Of a stretch of DNA of 64,000 bases, positions 35,391 through 43,635 are shown in pieces. The notes beneath the pieces are model-generated. The model worked only from the letters and a program-made list of their open reading frames with translations. It was not told the DNA's origin and ran no database searches. Location of the stretch: contig JADIYI010000008.1 in NCBI GenBank assembly GCA_016705365.1, positions 1,736,001 to 1,800,000 of the forward strand. Reading direction: 5' to 3'. The position numbers were made by a program, and so were the translations under genes. The stretch is from Gammaproteobacteria bacterium. GTDB lineage: Bacteria; Pseudomonadota; Gammaproteobacteria; Pseudomonadales; UBA5518. Within the stretch, counting starts at the first letter, position 1. Each line of letters begins with the position of its first letter.

Positions 35391-35709
35391 AAGGGGACAG
35401 ATTTATTTTTTCGAGCGGCCCGACGCAAGGCGCTTGCTGCTCTGTTCAATTGTCTTTGCCCCGACGCAAGGCACTTGCTGCTCCGCTCACTGGACTGGCG
35501 GCCCTCCGGGCTGCCCTCTCTCCGCCCGGAGCCTGCTGCGCAGTCTCCGGTCCTCCCTCGGCGCTGGTCCTTTATGTTCGCTACGCAGCAAGCGCCTTGC
35601 GTCTCGATGTGGTGTGCTCCGGTTGCGCGATCTGCGCAGCAAGCACCTTGCGTCTCGATGCGGTGCGATCGGGTCAGGTGAGGTGGGCAGCAAGCGCCTT
35701 GCGTCTCGT
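35389..35709 (+). repeat. Structured repeat copy R1
   Basis: The leader AAAAGGGGACAGATTTATTT begins at the apeB stop. The 147-bp core is 35463-35609. It is bounded by a GACGCAAGG-GCTTGCTGC-type unit (one mismatch in this copy) and its inverse GCAGCAAGCGCCTTGCGTC. Its central hairpin is CTCCGGGC (35504-35511) with GCCCGGAG (35524-35531). An extra forward unit starts at 35422. Extra reverse units start at 35636 and 35687, so the reverse units at 35585, 35636 and 35687 are spaced exactly 51 nt. Each unit holds a small CAAG/CTTG hairpin. Reading frames across it have no family match and look non-coding. Confidence 0.85.
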
Positions 35710-35727
35710 GGCGGGCGCGGTTTCGGG

Positions 35728-35968
35728 GGTGAGTGCGTATTCCTTCTTCCCGGCGCGCGTCTTGAGACGGTGCCTCATCGTCTCCACGCGCGCGGTATCC
35801 GCAACCAGCGGTGCCGGCTCGCCGAATCAGGTCTTCCAGGTCTCATGATGAGTTTCTTTGCCCACGGTGATCAGCGGTTCGATCTTCGACGTGCAACACG
35901 CATCGACGGTGTCTTCTCTGTAGTAGCCCGTATCGGTCAGCAGCGCATCGGGTGAATTCAATCCAGAG
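35728..35968 (-). pseudogene. IS1182-like transposase remnant
   Basis: The minus strand reads SPDALLTDTGYYREDTVDACC then IEPLITVGKETHH, an in-frame TGA at 35827-35829, then FGEPAPLVADTARVETMRHR and AGKKEYAL. This order matches the C-terminal part of IS1182-family transposases (aspartate-containing ADxGYxSE block, GIEPxIAxGR, and the RMRxRLxTxxGRxxYxxRK block). Both ends are missing: the downstream end gives way to repeat R1 and the upstream end to the IclR gene. It cannot be functional. The family name is from memory of the motif pattern. Confidence 0.6.
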
Positions 35969-35978
35969 CGCCGGCGGG

Positions 35979-36689
35979 CTACGACGCGGCGCTGGCGCGA
36001 GCGGCGGTCGCGACGAGCTCGCCGTATTCCTTCGTGCGCGTGGTGGTGATCCGGCTGTTGGGGCCGCAAAGGAGGAGCGCGGCGAGGGGATAGCCGTCGA
36101 TGGCGAGGATCGGAGCGGCGACCACGCGGGCGCCCTCGACGGTCTCGCCGTCGTTCGTGGTCCACCCGCACCGACGCACGGCCGCCAGATTCGGATCGGT
36201 GTCGAGACCGGGATGAGCTTGGCGGAGCGCGGCGAGCTCTTCGGGCGGAAGGTGCGCGGCGATCGCGCGCAGGGCGGTGCCGCGCGCGAGCGGGGTATCG
36301 GATCCGACGGGTGCGCTGACGCGCAGCGCATGTCCGCTCTCGACCACCTCTTGCACGACCACCTGCGCGTGGTCGAGCGCGACGAGCAGCACGGTTTCGC
36401 CGGTTCGATCCCGCAGCGCTTCCATGCGCGGGCGCATCGCCGCCGTGAAGGCGACGACCGCCGCACGACGCGCGAAGCGCCCGAGCATGGTCGAGATCTG
36501 CCAGCGACCGTCGCTCGTCTTGTCGAGCCATCCGGCCCGGTGCAGCGTAACGGCGAGACGATGGGCCGCGCTCTTGTCGATCCCGGTGATGCGGGCGAGT
36601 TCGCTCACCCCCAAGGGATGGCGCCGGGCGAGGGCTTCGACGAGCGCACACGCATTGCGGACGGATTGGATCTCCTTGACGGACGACAT
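35979..36689 (-). CDS. IclR-family transcriptional regulator
   Basis: A 236-residue regulator. The N-terminal winged helix (SVRNACALVEALARRHPLGVSELARITGIDKSAAHRLAVTLHRAGWL) is followed by the IclR effector domain (ETVLLVALDHAQVVVQEVV, LPPEELAAL, AAPILAIDGYPLAALLLCG). It is divergent from the PhyH-type dioxygenase and starts inside that gene's promoter region, the usual layout of a local regulator. Both genes lie between repeats R1 and R2 next to a transposase remnant, pointing to acquisition as a unit. The effector is unknown. Confidence 0.85.
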   Translation of the reverse strand: MSSVKEIQSVRNACALVEALARRHPLGVSELARITGIDKSAAHRLAVTLHRAGWLDKTSDGRWQISTMLGRFARRAAVVAFTAAMRPRMEALRDRTGETVLLVALDHAQVVVQEVVESGHALRVSAPVGSDTPLARGTALRAIAAHLPPEELAALRQAHPGLDTDPNLAAVRRCGWTTNDGETVEGARVVAAPILAIDGYPLAALLLCGPNSRITTTRTKEYGELVATAARASAAS

Positions 36690-36738
36690 AAGCCCTCGCT
36701 ACAATTTTAGTGAAACACAGTCATGTTGCATAGTAACA
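36676..36738 (+). promoter_or_regulatory. Promoter and possible operator of the dioxygenase gene
   Basis: TTGACG (36676-36681) and TACAAT (36700-36705) are 18 bp apart, a good sigma-70 promoter that overlaps the iclR start codon. TGTTGCATAGTAACA (36724-36738) is a partly symmetric site just past the predicted start of transcription and could bind the IclR protein. The 5' untranslated region to 36954 would be about 240 nt, in which I see no other clear element. Confidence 0.5.
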
Positions 36739-36953
36739 CAATTAACCAGAGAGCGGAAGTATGACAATCAGCATGACAATGGATGTTCCCACATCCGGTG
36801 CGCCGCGAGTCGAGGCGTGTTTTCCGTAGCCGCTGAGCCAGATCGGTGAGGATTTCACCGTGGAGCGAGTGCTCCTGCCACGGACAGGACAGCATCATCG
36901 AGCGTACGGAGCACTGCTGCTGGTAAGGGCGGATTACTCGGAGGAGAAAGAAA

Positions 36954-38195
36954 ATGTCGACAGATTCCATTGGTTCTGCTTTGCCGTGGGTCGAGGCGAT
37001 CACGCGGGCCTTTGAGCCCTACTCGTTCGCGGAGTTTCATCGCACCCGATTGCCCGCGCTCATCGCCCGCAACGGGCATCTCGTGCGAACCGATCTCCGC
37101 GGTGCATCCTCGCTCGCGTTCCGCTCGGACGACGCCACGACCTTTAGCTGGATCGCGTCGGACGACGGTGTGCGAGTCGTCGAAGGGGATGCTGGCGCGG
37201 CCACGGTGGTGGCCCTCTCCGAGCGCACCTTCTCGGAGTTCATCCATGAACTGCTGACGGCCTCGGGTGCGGTGATGACCGGCCGGGCAACGCTGGTCCG
37301 CGGCGAGCTCTGCGGATGGAAGCGTTGGGAGCCGGCGATCCAGTCGCTCTGCTCCGGGCGCGAGATCTACACCGCCGAGGTGCGGCACACGTTGCTGGAT
37401 CGATCCGGCAAGCCGCTCGAGCTGCGCCGCAGCTTCTCCGTGGCGGACGACATTGAGGAGATGCGCCATTTCCTCGAGACCGCGGTCTACCTGCACCTCA
37501 AGGCAGTCTTCGGTCGGGCGGAGGTCGAGCGCCATGGTGCCGAGGTCGAGAGCGCCAGGGCTGCAACCACGCCCGGCGACCCCTTCTCGTGGTGGTCCGT
37601 CAACAGCGCAGGTCGCGAGGTGGTGACGCGCATCAATTATCTCGGTCGACATTCAGCCGCGCTGCGGGCGCTGTGCGACGACTCTCGCCTGTTGCGCTTC
37701 GCTCGACTGGCTCACCCCGGCATGCGCGTATGCGACGACCGCCTCGACGGTCCGATGGTGTTCATCAAGAACGCAAACGTGGTGAAGGGTCAGGGCGATC
37801 TGGGTTGGCACGTCGACGATGGCCTCGGCGGGCATCCCGTCATGTGTCCGCTCATCCAGGCGGGAATCCAGCTCGACCACGCCAATGCCGCGAACGGCCA
37901 GGTCCTCGTGCTCGCCGGTTCGCATCGCTACACGAAGCACTGGATCGGATGGGGCGAGGAGGGAGACATGCCCGTCGTGGCGCTCGACACCGAGCCCGGT
38001 GACTTGACGCTCCACTACGGCGACACGATGCACACCACGCCTCCGCCCACCTCGGCCGATGCCGGTCGCCGGGCGCTGTACTACAAGTTTGCGACACCGA
38101 AGACCTTCGATTGGATACCCGCGGGTTGTCACTACAACGATGCGCTGTTCCGTGCCGACGCGGAGGGACGGGTCGTGAGCCGTGCCGCCACCTAA
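36954..38195 (+). CDS. PhyH-type Fe(II)/2-oxoglutarate dioxygenase with SCP2-like N-terminus
   Basis: A 413-residue protein. The C-terminal half has the jelly-roll iron site: LGWHVDDGLGGHP (His286, Asp288), distal His360 in DTMHTTPPP and a 2-oxoglutarate-binding Arg in DAGRRALYYKF. Residues 40-130 (FSWIASDDGVRVVEGDAGAA, then SGAVMTGRATLVRG) look like an SCP2 lipid-binding domain. That would suggest a lipid or CoA-ester substrate (inference). GGAGGAGAAAG precedes the ATG. The TAA stop overlaps the R2 leader exactly as apeB overlaps R1. Confidence 0.75.
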   Translation: MSTDSIGSALPWVEAITRAFEPYSFAEFHRTRLPALIARNGHLVRTDLRGASSLAFRSDDATTFSWIASDDGVRVVEGDAGAATVVALSERTFSEFIHELLTASGAVMTGRATLVRGELCGWKRWEPAIQSLCSGREIYTAEVRHTLLDRSGKPLELRRSFSVADDIEEMRHFLETAVYLHLKAVFGRAEVERHGAEVESARAATTPGDPFSWWSVNSAGREVVTRINYLGRHSAALRALCDDSRLLRFARLAHPGMRVCDDRLDGPMVFIKNANVVKGQGDLGWHVDDGLGGHPVMCPLIQAGIQLDHANAANGQVLVLAGSHRYTKHWIGWGEEGDMPVVALDTEPGDLTLHYGDTMHTTPPPTSADAGRRALYYKFATPKTFDWIPAGCHYNDALFRADAEGRVVSRAAT

Positions 38196-38511
38196 AAGGG
38201 GACAGATTTATTTTTTCGAGCGGCCAGACCCAAAACGCTTGCTACTCCCATTAACGGATTGACGGCCCGACGCAAGGCGCTTGCTGCTCCGCTCACGGGA
38301 CTGGCGGCCCTCCGGGCTGCCCTCTCTCCGCCCGGAGCCTGCTGCGCAGTCTCCGGTCCTCGCTCGGCGCTGGTCCTTTATGTTCGCTACGCAGCAAGCG
38401 CCTTGCGTCTCGATGCGGTGCGATCGGATCTGGTGAACTGCGCAGCAAGCGCCTTGCGTCTCGCGGCTGTTGCCGGGTTCAGGATGAAGAAAGCAAAACG
38501 CGAAGGGGTCA
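38194..38511 (+). repeat. Structured repeat copy R2
   Basis: Same orientation as R1. The leader AAAAGGGGACAGATTTATTT starts at the dioxygenase stop. The 147-bp core is 38269-38415 and differs from the other cores at one to four positions by eye. A degenerate forward unit lies at 38227, and reverse units start at 38391 and 38442, again 51 nt apart. The interval ends with AAGGGGTCAG directly at the stop codon of the convergent enoyl-CoA hydratase gene. This fills the whole gap between the two stop codons. Confidence 0.85.
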
Positions 38512-39300
38512 GCGCCCGCTGAACACGGGCGGGCGGCGGGCGAAGAACGCGGCGACGCCCTCGAGTCCGTCGGCGGAAATTGCCGCCTCGGCGATCGCCA
38601 TCGACTCTTGCTCCATCTGGGTCTCGAGCGGGCATTCGAACGTTCCCGCAAGCAATTTCTTTACCGCGGCGTAGGCGCCCGTGGGTCCGGCCGCGATCTG
38701 GCGCGCGAGATCGCCGGCCGCGGCGGCGAGTGCTTCGTCATCGACCACGCGCGTCACGATGCCCCAGTCGAGCGCTTCGTCGGCACTCAGCCGGCGATTG
38801 GTCAGCATCAGCTCCTGGGCGCGGCGCAATCCAACGATGCGCGGCAGAAAAAAGCTGCTGCTGCCATCGGGCACCAGTCCGGCGCCGGTGTAGGCCATCG
38901 TGAACCTGGCGGAACGCGCGGCGAGCACGAGGTCGGCGCAACAGGCGATGCTGAAGCCGGCGCCTGCCGCCGCTCCCTGCACCGCGACGATCAGCGGCGC
39001 GCGCATGCGGGCGAAGTTCGCGATCGCGGCGTGCAGGTAGGTCGTCAGCTCCTTCACGTAAGCCTGCAATCGTGCCTGGTGGGTCACGAAACTCTTGAGG
39101 TCGCCGCCGGCGCAGAACATGCGGCCGCTGGCGTCGAGCAGTACCGCGCGCACGTCGGGATCGGCGCGGCATTCGATCGCTACCTGCAGCAGCTCCTGCG
39201 CCAGCGTCAGGTCGAGGCCGTTGGCGGCGTCGGGGCGGTTGAGCGTGATATGCGCAACACCCTGGTCGCGGCTGAATTCGAGCGTGGTAAAGGACGGCAT
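38509..39300 (-). CDS. Enoyl-CoA hydratase/isomerase family protein
   Basis: A 263-residue crotonase-fold protein. It has VAHITLNRPDAANGLD, the oxyanion-hole segments RMFCAGGDLKSF and AVQGAAAGAGFSIACCADL, and GLVPDGSSSFFLPRIVGLRRAQELMLTNRRLSADEALDWGIV. An Asp (VPDGS) sits where hydratases have the second catalytic Glu, as in PaaG-type isomerases, so simple hydration is less certain. It is monocistronic, and its stop abuts repeat R2. Confidence 0.85.
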   Translation of the reverse strand: MPSFTTLEFSRDQGVAHITLNRPDAANGLDLTLAQELLQVAIECRADPDVRAVLLDASGRMFCAGGDLKSFVTHQARLQAYVKELTTYLHAAIANFARMRAPLIVAVQGAAAGAGFSIACCADLVLAARSARFTMAYTGAGLVPDGSSSFFLPRIVGLRRAQELMLTNRRLSADEALDWGIVTRVVDDEALAAAAGDLARQIAAGPTGAYAAVKKLLAGTFECPLETQMEQESMAIAEAAISADGLEGVAAFFARRPPVFSGR

Positions 39301-39381
39301 CGTGGCGGGTCTCCGGTGTGGGTATGCGGATCGCGGCAGAAAGCTTAGAGAGCCCGTCCGGCGCGGTCAACGCGGGTCGTG

Positions 39382-39410
39382 TGGTCATTGCCCGACCCGC
39401 ACTTTATGAT
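39382..39410 (+). promoter_or_regulatory. Candidate trpS promoter
   Basis: TGGTCA (39382-39387) and TATGAT (39405-39410) are 17 bp apart and end 30 bp before the trpS start. The -35 box is weak. No leader peptide or attenuator was seen. Confidence 0.35.
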
Positions 39411-39439
39411 ACGCGCCTTTCCTCGGGATCACGGAGCAC

Positions 39440-40450
39440 ATGAGTCAGCAGCGCGTACTCACCGGCATCACCACCAGCGGAACGCCGCATCTTGGCAACC
39501 ATGTCGGCGCCATACGTCCCGCCATCGAGGCCAGCGCGCGCCCGAACGTGCTGTCGTTCTATTTCCTCGCCGATTTCCACAGCCTGATCAAGACCCAGGA
39601 TCCGGAACAGGTGCATCGGTCGACACGCGAAATCGCCGCCGCCTGGCTCGCTCTCGGACTCGATCCCGAGCGCGTGGTGTTCTATCGTCAATCCGATGTG
39701 CCCGAGATTGCCGAACTCACCTGGATTCTCAGCTGCATGACCGCCAAGGGGCTGATGAACCGCGCGCATGCCTACAAGGCCGCGGTGCAGGCCAACCAGG
39801 AGGCGGGTGAGGATCCCGATTTCGGCATCACCATGGGCCTCTACGGTTACCCGGTGCTGATGGCCGCCGATATTCTGCTGTTCGATACCAACCAGGTTCC
39901 GGTGGGGCGCGACCAGGTCCAGCATGTCGAGATGGCGCGCGATATCGGGCAGCGTTTCAACCACCACTACGGCGAGATTTTCGTGCTGCCGAATGCGGTG
40001 GTCGATGACAACGTGGCGGTGCTGCAGGGGCTCGACGGCCGCAAGATGAGCAAGAGCTACGGCAATATCATTCCGTTGTTCCTGCCCGAAAAGCAGTTGC
40101 AGAAACAGATCAATCGCATCAAGACCAACCTGCAGGAGCCCGGCGAGCCGAAAAACCCCGACGAGTCCGCGGTGTTCCAGATCTGGCAGGCATTCGCACA
40201 TCCCGAGCAGACTCTCGAGATGCGTACGGAGTTCGCCAATGGCATCGGCTGGGGTGAAGCCAAGCGGCGTCTGTTCGAGTTGCTGAACGCCCAGCTCGCC
40301 GCGCCGCGCGAGCGCTACAACGAATTGATGGCCTCACCCTCGCGCATGGAGAGGCTGCTGATCGAGGGGGGTGAGCGGGCGCGTTCCTACAGCCGTCCCA
40401 AGCTGGTCGAAGTCCGCAAGGCGATCGGTCTGCGGGCACTCGATACCTGA
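39440..40450 (+). CDS. trpS: Tryptophanyl-tRNA synthetase
   Basis: A class Ic aminoacyl-tRNA synthetase of 336 residues. The HIGH-type motif is TPHLGNHVGA and the KMSKS motif is DGRKMSKSYGN. The tryptophan pocket region is LYGYPVLMAADILLFDTNQVPVGRDQVQHVEMARDI. The length and both ATP motifs are normal. It is probably monocistronic, with a promoter-like element upstream. Confidence 0.96.
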   Translation: MSQQRVLTGITTSGTPHLGNHVGAIRPAIEASARPNVLSFYFLADFHSLIKTQDPEQVHRSTREIAAAWLALGLDPERVVFYRQSDVPEIAELTWILSCMTAKGLMNRAHAYKAAVQANQEAGEDPDFGITMGLYGYPVLMAADILLFDTNQVPVGRDQVQHVEMARDIGQRFNHHYGEIFVLPNAVVDDNVAVLQGLDGRKMSKSYGNIIPLFLPEKQLQKQINRIKTNLQEPGEPKNPDESAVFQIWQAFAHPEQTLEMRTEFANGIGWGEAKRRLFELLNAQLAAPRERYNELMASPSRMERLLIEGGERARSYSRPKLVEVRKAIGLRALDT

Positions 40451-40527
40451 GTGGCGGGAAGCTTGTCCTATACTTCATCCGTTCGGGACAAAATGCCGGC
40501 ACCCGCGGAGCCGGGAAGGGGAGCGTG

Positions 40528-40977
40528 ATGTCGACGTGGATATTGATTGGCCTCACGGTGGTCGTGATCGTGATCATCGTGCTGGTACGCCACTCACGCG
40601 GCAAGGGCCGCAGCAAGCATCTGACTCGCAGGCTGGCTCAGCGGCGCGAGACCTTGTCTGCCGCGAAGCGCGCCAAGGCGCCCTCGGAGGGCCCCGACCT
40701 GTTTCGTGGCGCGATGCTGTTCCCGCAGAAGGAAGCCTGCGAGGCGATCGCCAAGCTGCGCGGACATACCTACGCCGATGCGCGTATTCCGAAAATCCCG
40801 GTGCCCGGTTGCGATCGCGAGAGTTGTGATTGCCAGTTGCATCCCGTGACTGGAAGGCGCCGCGGGCCGCGCCGCGTGACCACGGACCGGCGCGACGATG
40901 TGCGCTTCAAGGATGACCGGCGCAAGGGCGATGACCGTCGCGAGGGCGCGGATGCCTGGAACCAGCGCATCGATTGA
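40528..40977 (+). CDS. Membrane-anchored hypothetical protein with Cys cluster
   Basis: Not recognised. The 149 residues have one N-terminal membrane helix (WILIGLTVVVIVIIVLV) and a basic cytoplasmic part. A conserved-looking centre follows (GAMLFPQKEACEAIAKLRGHTYADARIPKIPVPGCD) with three cysteines in CDRESCDC. The C-terminus is dense in Arg/Asp (RRVTTDRRDDVRFKDDRRKGDDRRE). A strong GGGAAGGGGAG precedes the ATG. Metal binding by the cysteines is only a possibility. The MFS gene starts 4 bp after its stop. Confidence 0.6.
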   Translation: MSTWILIGLTVVVIVIIVLVRHSRGKGRSKHLTRRLAQRRETLSAAKRAKAPSEGPDLFRGAMLFPQKEACEAIAKLRGHTYADARIPKIPVPGCDRESCDCQLHPVTGRRRGPRRVTTDRRDDVRFKDDRRKGDDRREGADAWNQRID

Positions 40978-40981
40978 ATTC

Positions 40982-42238
40982 ATGAACAGCAACAGACCTG
41001 CTCCCGCGAACCCGAAATTTTTCCATGGCTGGTGGTTGGTAGGCGTCGGCTTCCTGCTGCAGGGCGTGGTGGTCGGGATAGTCAGTTATTCCTATGGGAT
41101 CGTACTCACACCGATTGCGGGAGAATTCTCGGCCAGTCGATTCGAAATGATGCTCGGTGTCACCGCCTGCACCCTGGTCGCAGGGGTATCGTCGCCGTTT
41201 TTCGGCGTGGCAATGGATCGTTATCCGCTGCGTCGTATTGCCAGCGTGGGTGTGCTGTTGCTGGGTAGCGGCCTGCTGCTGCTGTCGGTGGTACAGACGC
41301 TGTGGCAGGTCACGCTCGTCTATGCGTTGTTCATGGGTCCGGCCATGGTACTGATGGGCACCTTGCTGGTTGGGGTGCTGCTGGCGCGCTGGTTCAGTCG
41401 TCGTCGCGGTACCGCGATGGGCGTGGCGGCACTCGGCACATCGATGTGTGGTCTGGTGCTGCCGCCGCTGCTGCAGTACGGCATCGAGATGGTGGGCTGG
41501 CGCACCATGCTGCAACTGCTCGGCAGCGGAGTCCTCGGGGTGCTGTTGCCCATGGCCTGGCTGTTCGTGACGGACCATCCGCATTTGCGCGGATTGGCGC
41601 CCGATGGCGCGACCGGGACATTGCCGTCACCACCAACCGGCGCGGTCTCGAGCAGTTCGAGCACCCGGGAAATTTTCGCACAGCGCAATTTCTGGATGAT
41701 TGCGGCAGTCTGCGGCGTGCTGTTCTCGGTCTACGCCAGCCTGCTCAGCAACCTGGTGCCATTTGCCACCGGCCTTGGCTTCGGCGGTGAGCAGGCCGCG
41801 TTGCTGATTTCGATCATCGCGATGTTCGGCATGCTCGGCAAGCTGCTGTTCGGCGTGATCGCCGATCGCATCGAACTGCGGCTCGGGCTGGGGGCCGCGA
41901 TCGTGCTCCTGCTGCTCGGCCTGGCGATCTACGGCGTGGGCAATAGCTACCTGCACCTGCTTGTCGCCAGTGTCTTTGTGGGCATTGCCGCAGGCGGCAT
42001 GCTGCCGGTATGGGGCTCGCTGATGGCGGTACTTTTCGGCACCGCGAATTATGGTCGTGCGATGGGCCTGATGAGTCCGGTGATGATGCCGCTCGTCGTG
42101 TTCGGCTCGCCCTTTGCCGGTTGGATCTTCGACGTGACGGGTGACTACACGCTGGCGTTCACCGTGTTCGGCGTCGCGCTGCTCGTCGCGCTGCTGGCGC
42201 TGGCGCAATTGCGCTTGCCGGGCGCCACGGGCCGATGA
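40982..42238 (+). CDS. MFS transporter
   Basis: A 418-residue major facilitator protein with about 12 membrane helices in two halves around a charged central loop (near residues 195-225). The loop after helix 2 carries the MFS motif-A-like DRYPLRRIASVGVLLLGSG. The N-terminal FHGWWLVGVGFLLQG resembles monocarboxylate/oxalate-type (OFA) members. The substrate is probably an organic acid (weak inference). The stop overlaps the P450 start (ATGA), so import and oxidation of one compound are probably linked. Confidence 0.85.
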   Translation: MNSNRPAPANPKFFHGWWLVGVGFLLQGVVVGIVSYSYGIVLTPIAGEFSASRFEMMLGVTACTLVAGVSSPFFGVAMDRYPLRRIASVGVLLLGSGLLLLSVVQTLWQVTLVYALFMGPAMVLMGTLLVGVLLARWFSRRRGTAMGVAALGTSMCGLVLPPLLQYGIEMVGWRTMLQLLGSGVLGVLLPMAWLFVTDHPHLRGLAPDGATGTLPSPPTGAVSSSSSTREIFAQRNFWMIAAVCGVLFSVYASLLSNLVPFATGLGFGGEQAALLISIIAMFGMLGKLLFGVIADRIELRLGLGAAIVLLLLGLAIYGVGNSYLHLLVASVFVGIAAGGMLPVWGSLMAVLFGTANYGRAMGLMSPVMMPLVVFGSPFAGWIFDVTGDYTLAFTVFGVALLVALLALAQLRLPGATGR

Positions 42239-43635
42239 TCGGTATTGCGGGAACAGACACGATGAACGCAGCGAACATGGGGCAGGATTATGTTCTGCAC
42301 CCGGACAACAAGAACCTCGGGCACCTGCCCGGCTCTTACGGGCTGCCCTATCTTGGGCACATGATCCCGCTGCTCAAAGATCCATTTACGGTGGTCGATG
42401 GCCATTTCCAGCGCTATGGACCGGTCTCGCGTACCCGGCTCACGGGCCAGAACATGGTGTGGGCGATCGGGCCCGACTACAACCGCGAACTGGTGATGGA
42501 CCCGCAGCAGATCTATTCCGCGCGCATGGGTTACGACGCACCGCTCGGCGATTTTTTTGCCGGCGGCCTGCTGGTGCGTGATTTCGCGGATCACAAGTTC
42601 CACCGCCGCATCATGCAGACCGCGTTCAAGACCAGCTCGATGAAGCACTATATCCACAGTGTCAACGAACTGGCCGAGGGCGCGATCCGCGGCTGGCACC
42701 GGGACGCGGATTTTCATTTCTATCCGCATATCAAGACACTGTTGCTCGAGATCGGGGCGCGGGTGTTCGTCGGTGTCGGTCTCGACGGTGATATCGAACG
42801 GCTCAACCAGGCATTTCTCGACATGATGGCCGGAACGCTGGCGATCGTGCGCAAGGACTGGCCGGGGCTGCGCTACCGCAAGGGCATGAACGGGCGGCGC
42901 TATCTGGAGCAGGCGTTCGAGGCGCTGGTGCCGGTCAAGCGTCTCGATGACGGCCTCGACATGATGAGCCACTTCAGCAAGGAGCGCACCGAGGACGGCG
43001 AGTTCTACCCCGACAAGGTGGTGGCCGATCACCTGATCTTCCTGTTGCTGGCGGCGCATGACACCACCACCAGCGCGCTGACCATGGCCAGCTACTATCT
43101 CGCGCGTCATCCGCAATGGCAGGAGCGCTTGCGCGCCGAGGTCGATGCGCTGGATCGCAACCTCGGCTACGAGGATGTGGGGGCCAATGTGCCGTTGCTG
43201 GAGCAGGCATTCCACGAGATCCTGCGCCTGCACCCGCCGGTGCCGCAGATGATGCGCCGCACCATTCGCGCGACCGAGCTCGGGGGCTACCCGATTGTGG
43301 CGCACACGATGGTGGCGATTTCGCCAATTTACTGCCATCGTATGGCAGAGTACTGGAAGGAGCCGCACACCTTTGACCCCGATCGCTTCGGTCCCGAACG
43401 CGAGGAACACAAGCAGCACCCGTACCTGTGGGTGCCCTTCGGCGGTGGTGCCCACAAGTGCATCGGGCTGCATTTCGCCGATATGCTGTTCAAGTGTGTG
43501 ATGAGCCAGATGCTGCGCAACTACAGCTTCCGTCTCCCCGATGCCTACCCGGAGCCACCCTCGATCATGCACTTCCCGTTTGCCAAGCTGACCGATGATC
43601 TGCCGCTGCGGCTGGAGCCGCGCCGCCGTGGCTGA
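42235..43635 (+). CDS. Cytochrome P450
   Basis: A 466-residue P450. The I-helix is LLAAHDTTTSAL, the ExxR motif EILR lies in HEILRLHPPVPQMMRRTIR, and the heme-ligand loop FGGGAHKCIGLHFAD carries the cysteine. There is no membrane anchor and no fused reductase, and no ferredoxin gene is nearby, so redox partners are elsewhere. The spacing resembles sterol-demethylase-like (CYP51 clan) enzymes, but the substrate is open. The start is the ATG overlapping the MFS stop; ATG 42262 is also plausible. Confidence 0.9.
   Translation: MIGIAGTDTMNAANMGQDYVLHPDNKNLGHLPGSYGLPYLGHMIPLLKDPFTVVDGHFQRYGPVSRTRLTGQNMVWAIGPDYNRELVMDPQQIYSARMGYDAPLGDFFAGGLLVRDFADHKFHRRIMQTAFKTSSMKHYIHSVNELAEGAIRGWHRDADFHFYPHIKTLLLEIGARVFVGVGLDGDIERLNQAFLDMMAGTLAIVRKDWPGLRYRKGMNGRRYLEQAFEALVPVKRLDDGLDMMSHFSKERTEDGEFYPDKVVADHLIFLLLAAHDTTTSALTMASYYLARHPQWQERLRAEVDALDRNLGYEDVGANVPLLEQAFHEILRLHPPVPQMMRRTIRATELGGYPIVAHTMVAISPIYCHRMAEYWKEPHTFDPDRFGPEREEHKQHPYLWVPFGGGAHKCIGLHFADMLFKCVMSQMLRNYSFRLPDAYPEPPSIMHFPFAKLTDDLPLRLEPRRRG

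Noticed and set aside
35585..35708. CRISPR array
   Set aside because: Units are spaced regularly but number only three, are palindromic REP-like, and the spacers are short, partly similar between copies and without cas genes.
35389..35709. Integron cassette attC site
   Set aside because: The position at gene ends is suggestive, but no GTTRRRY/RYYYAAC core sites and no integrase were found.
35386..38522. Open frames through the repeats (AASALRLD-type repeats in one frame, QQAPCVSM-type in another)
   Set aside because: Several frames stay open equally, there are no proper ribosome-binding sites, and inverted copies and hairpins explain the conservation better than protein coding.
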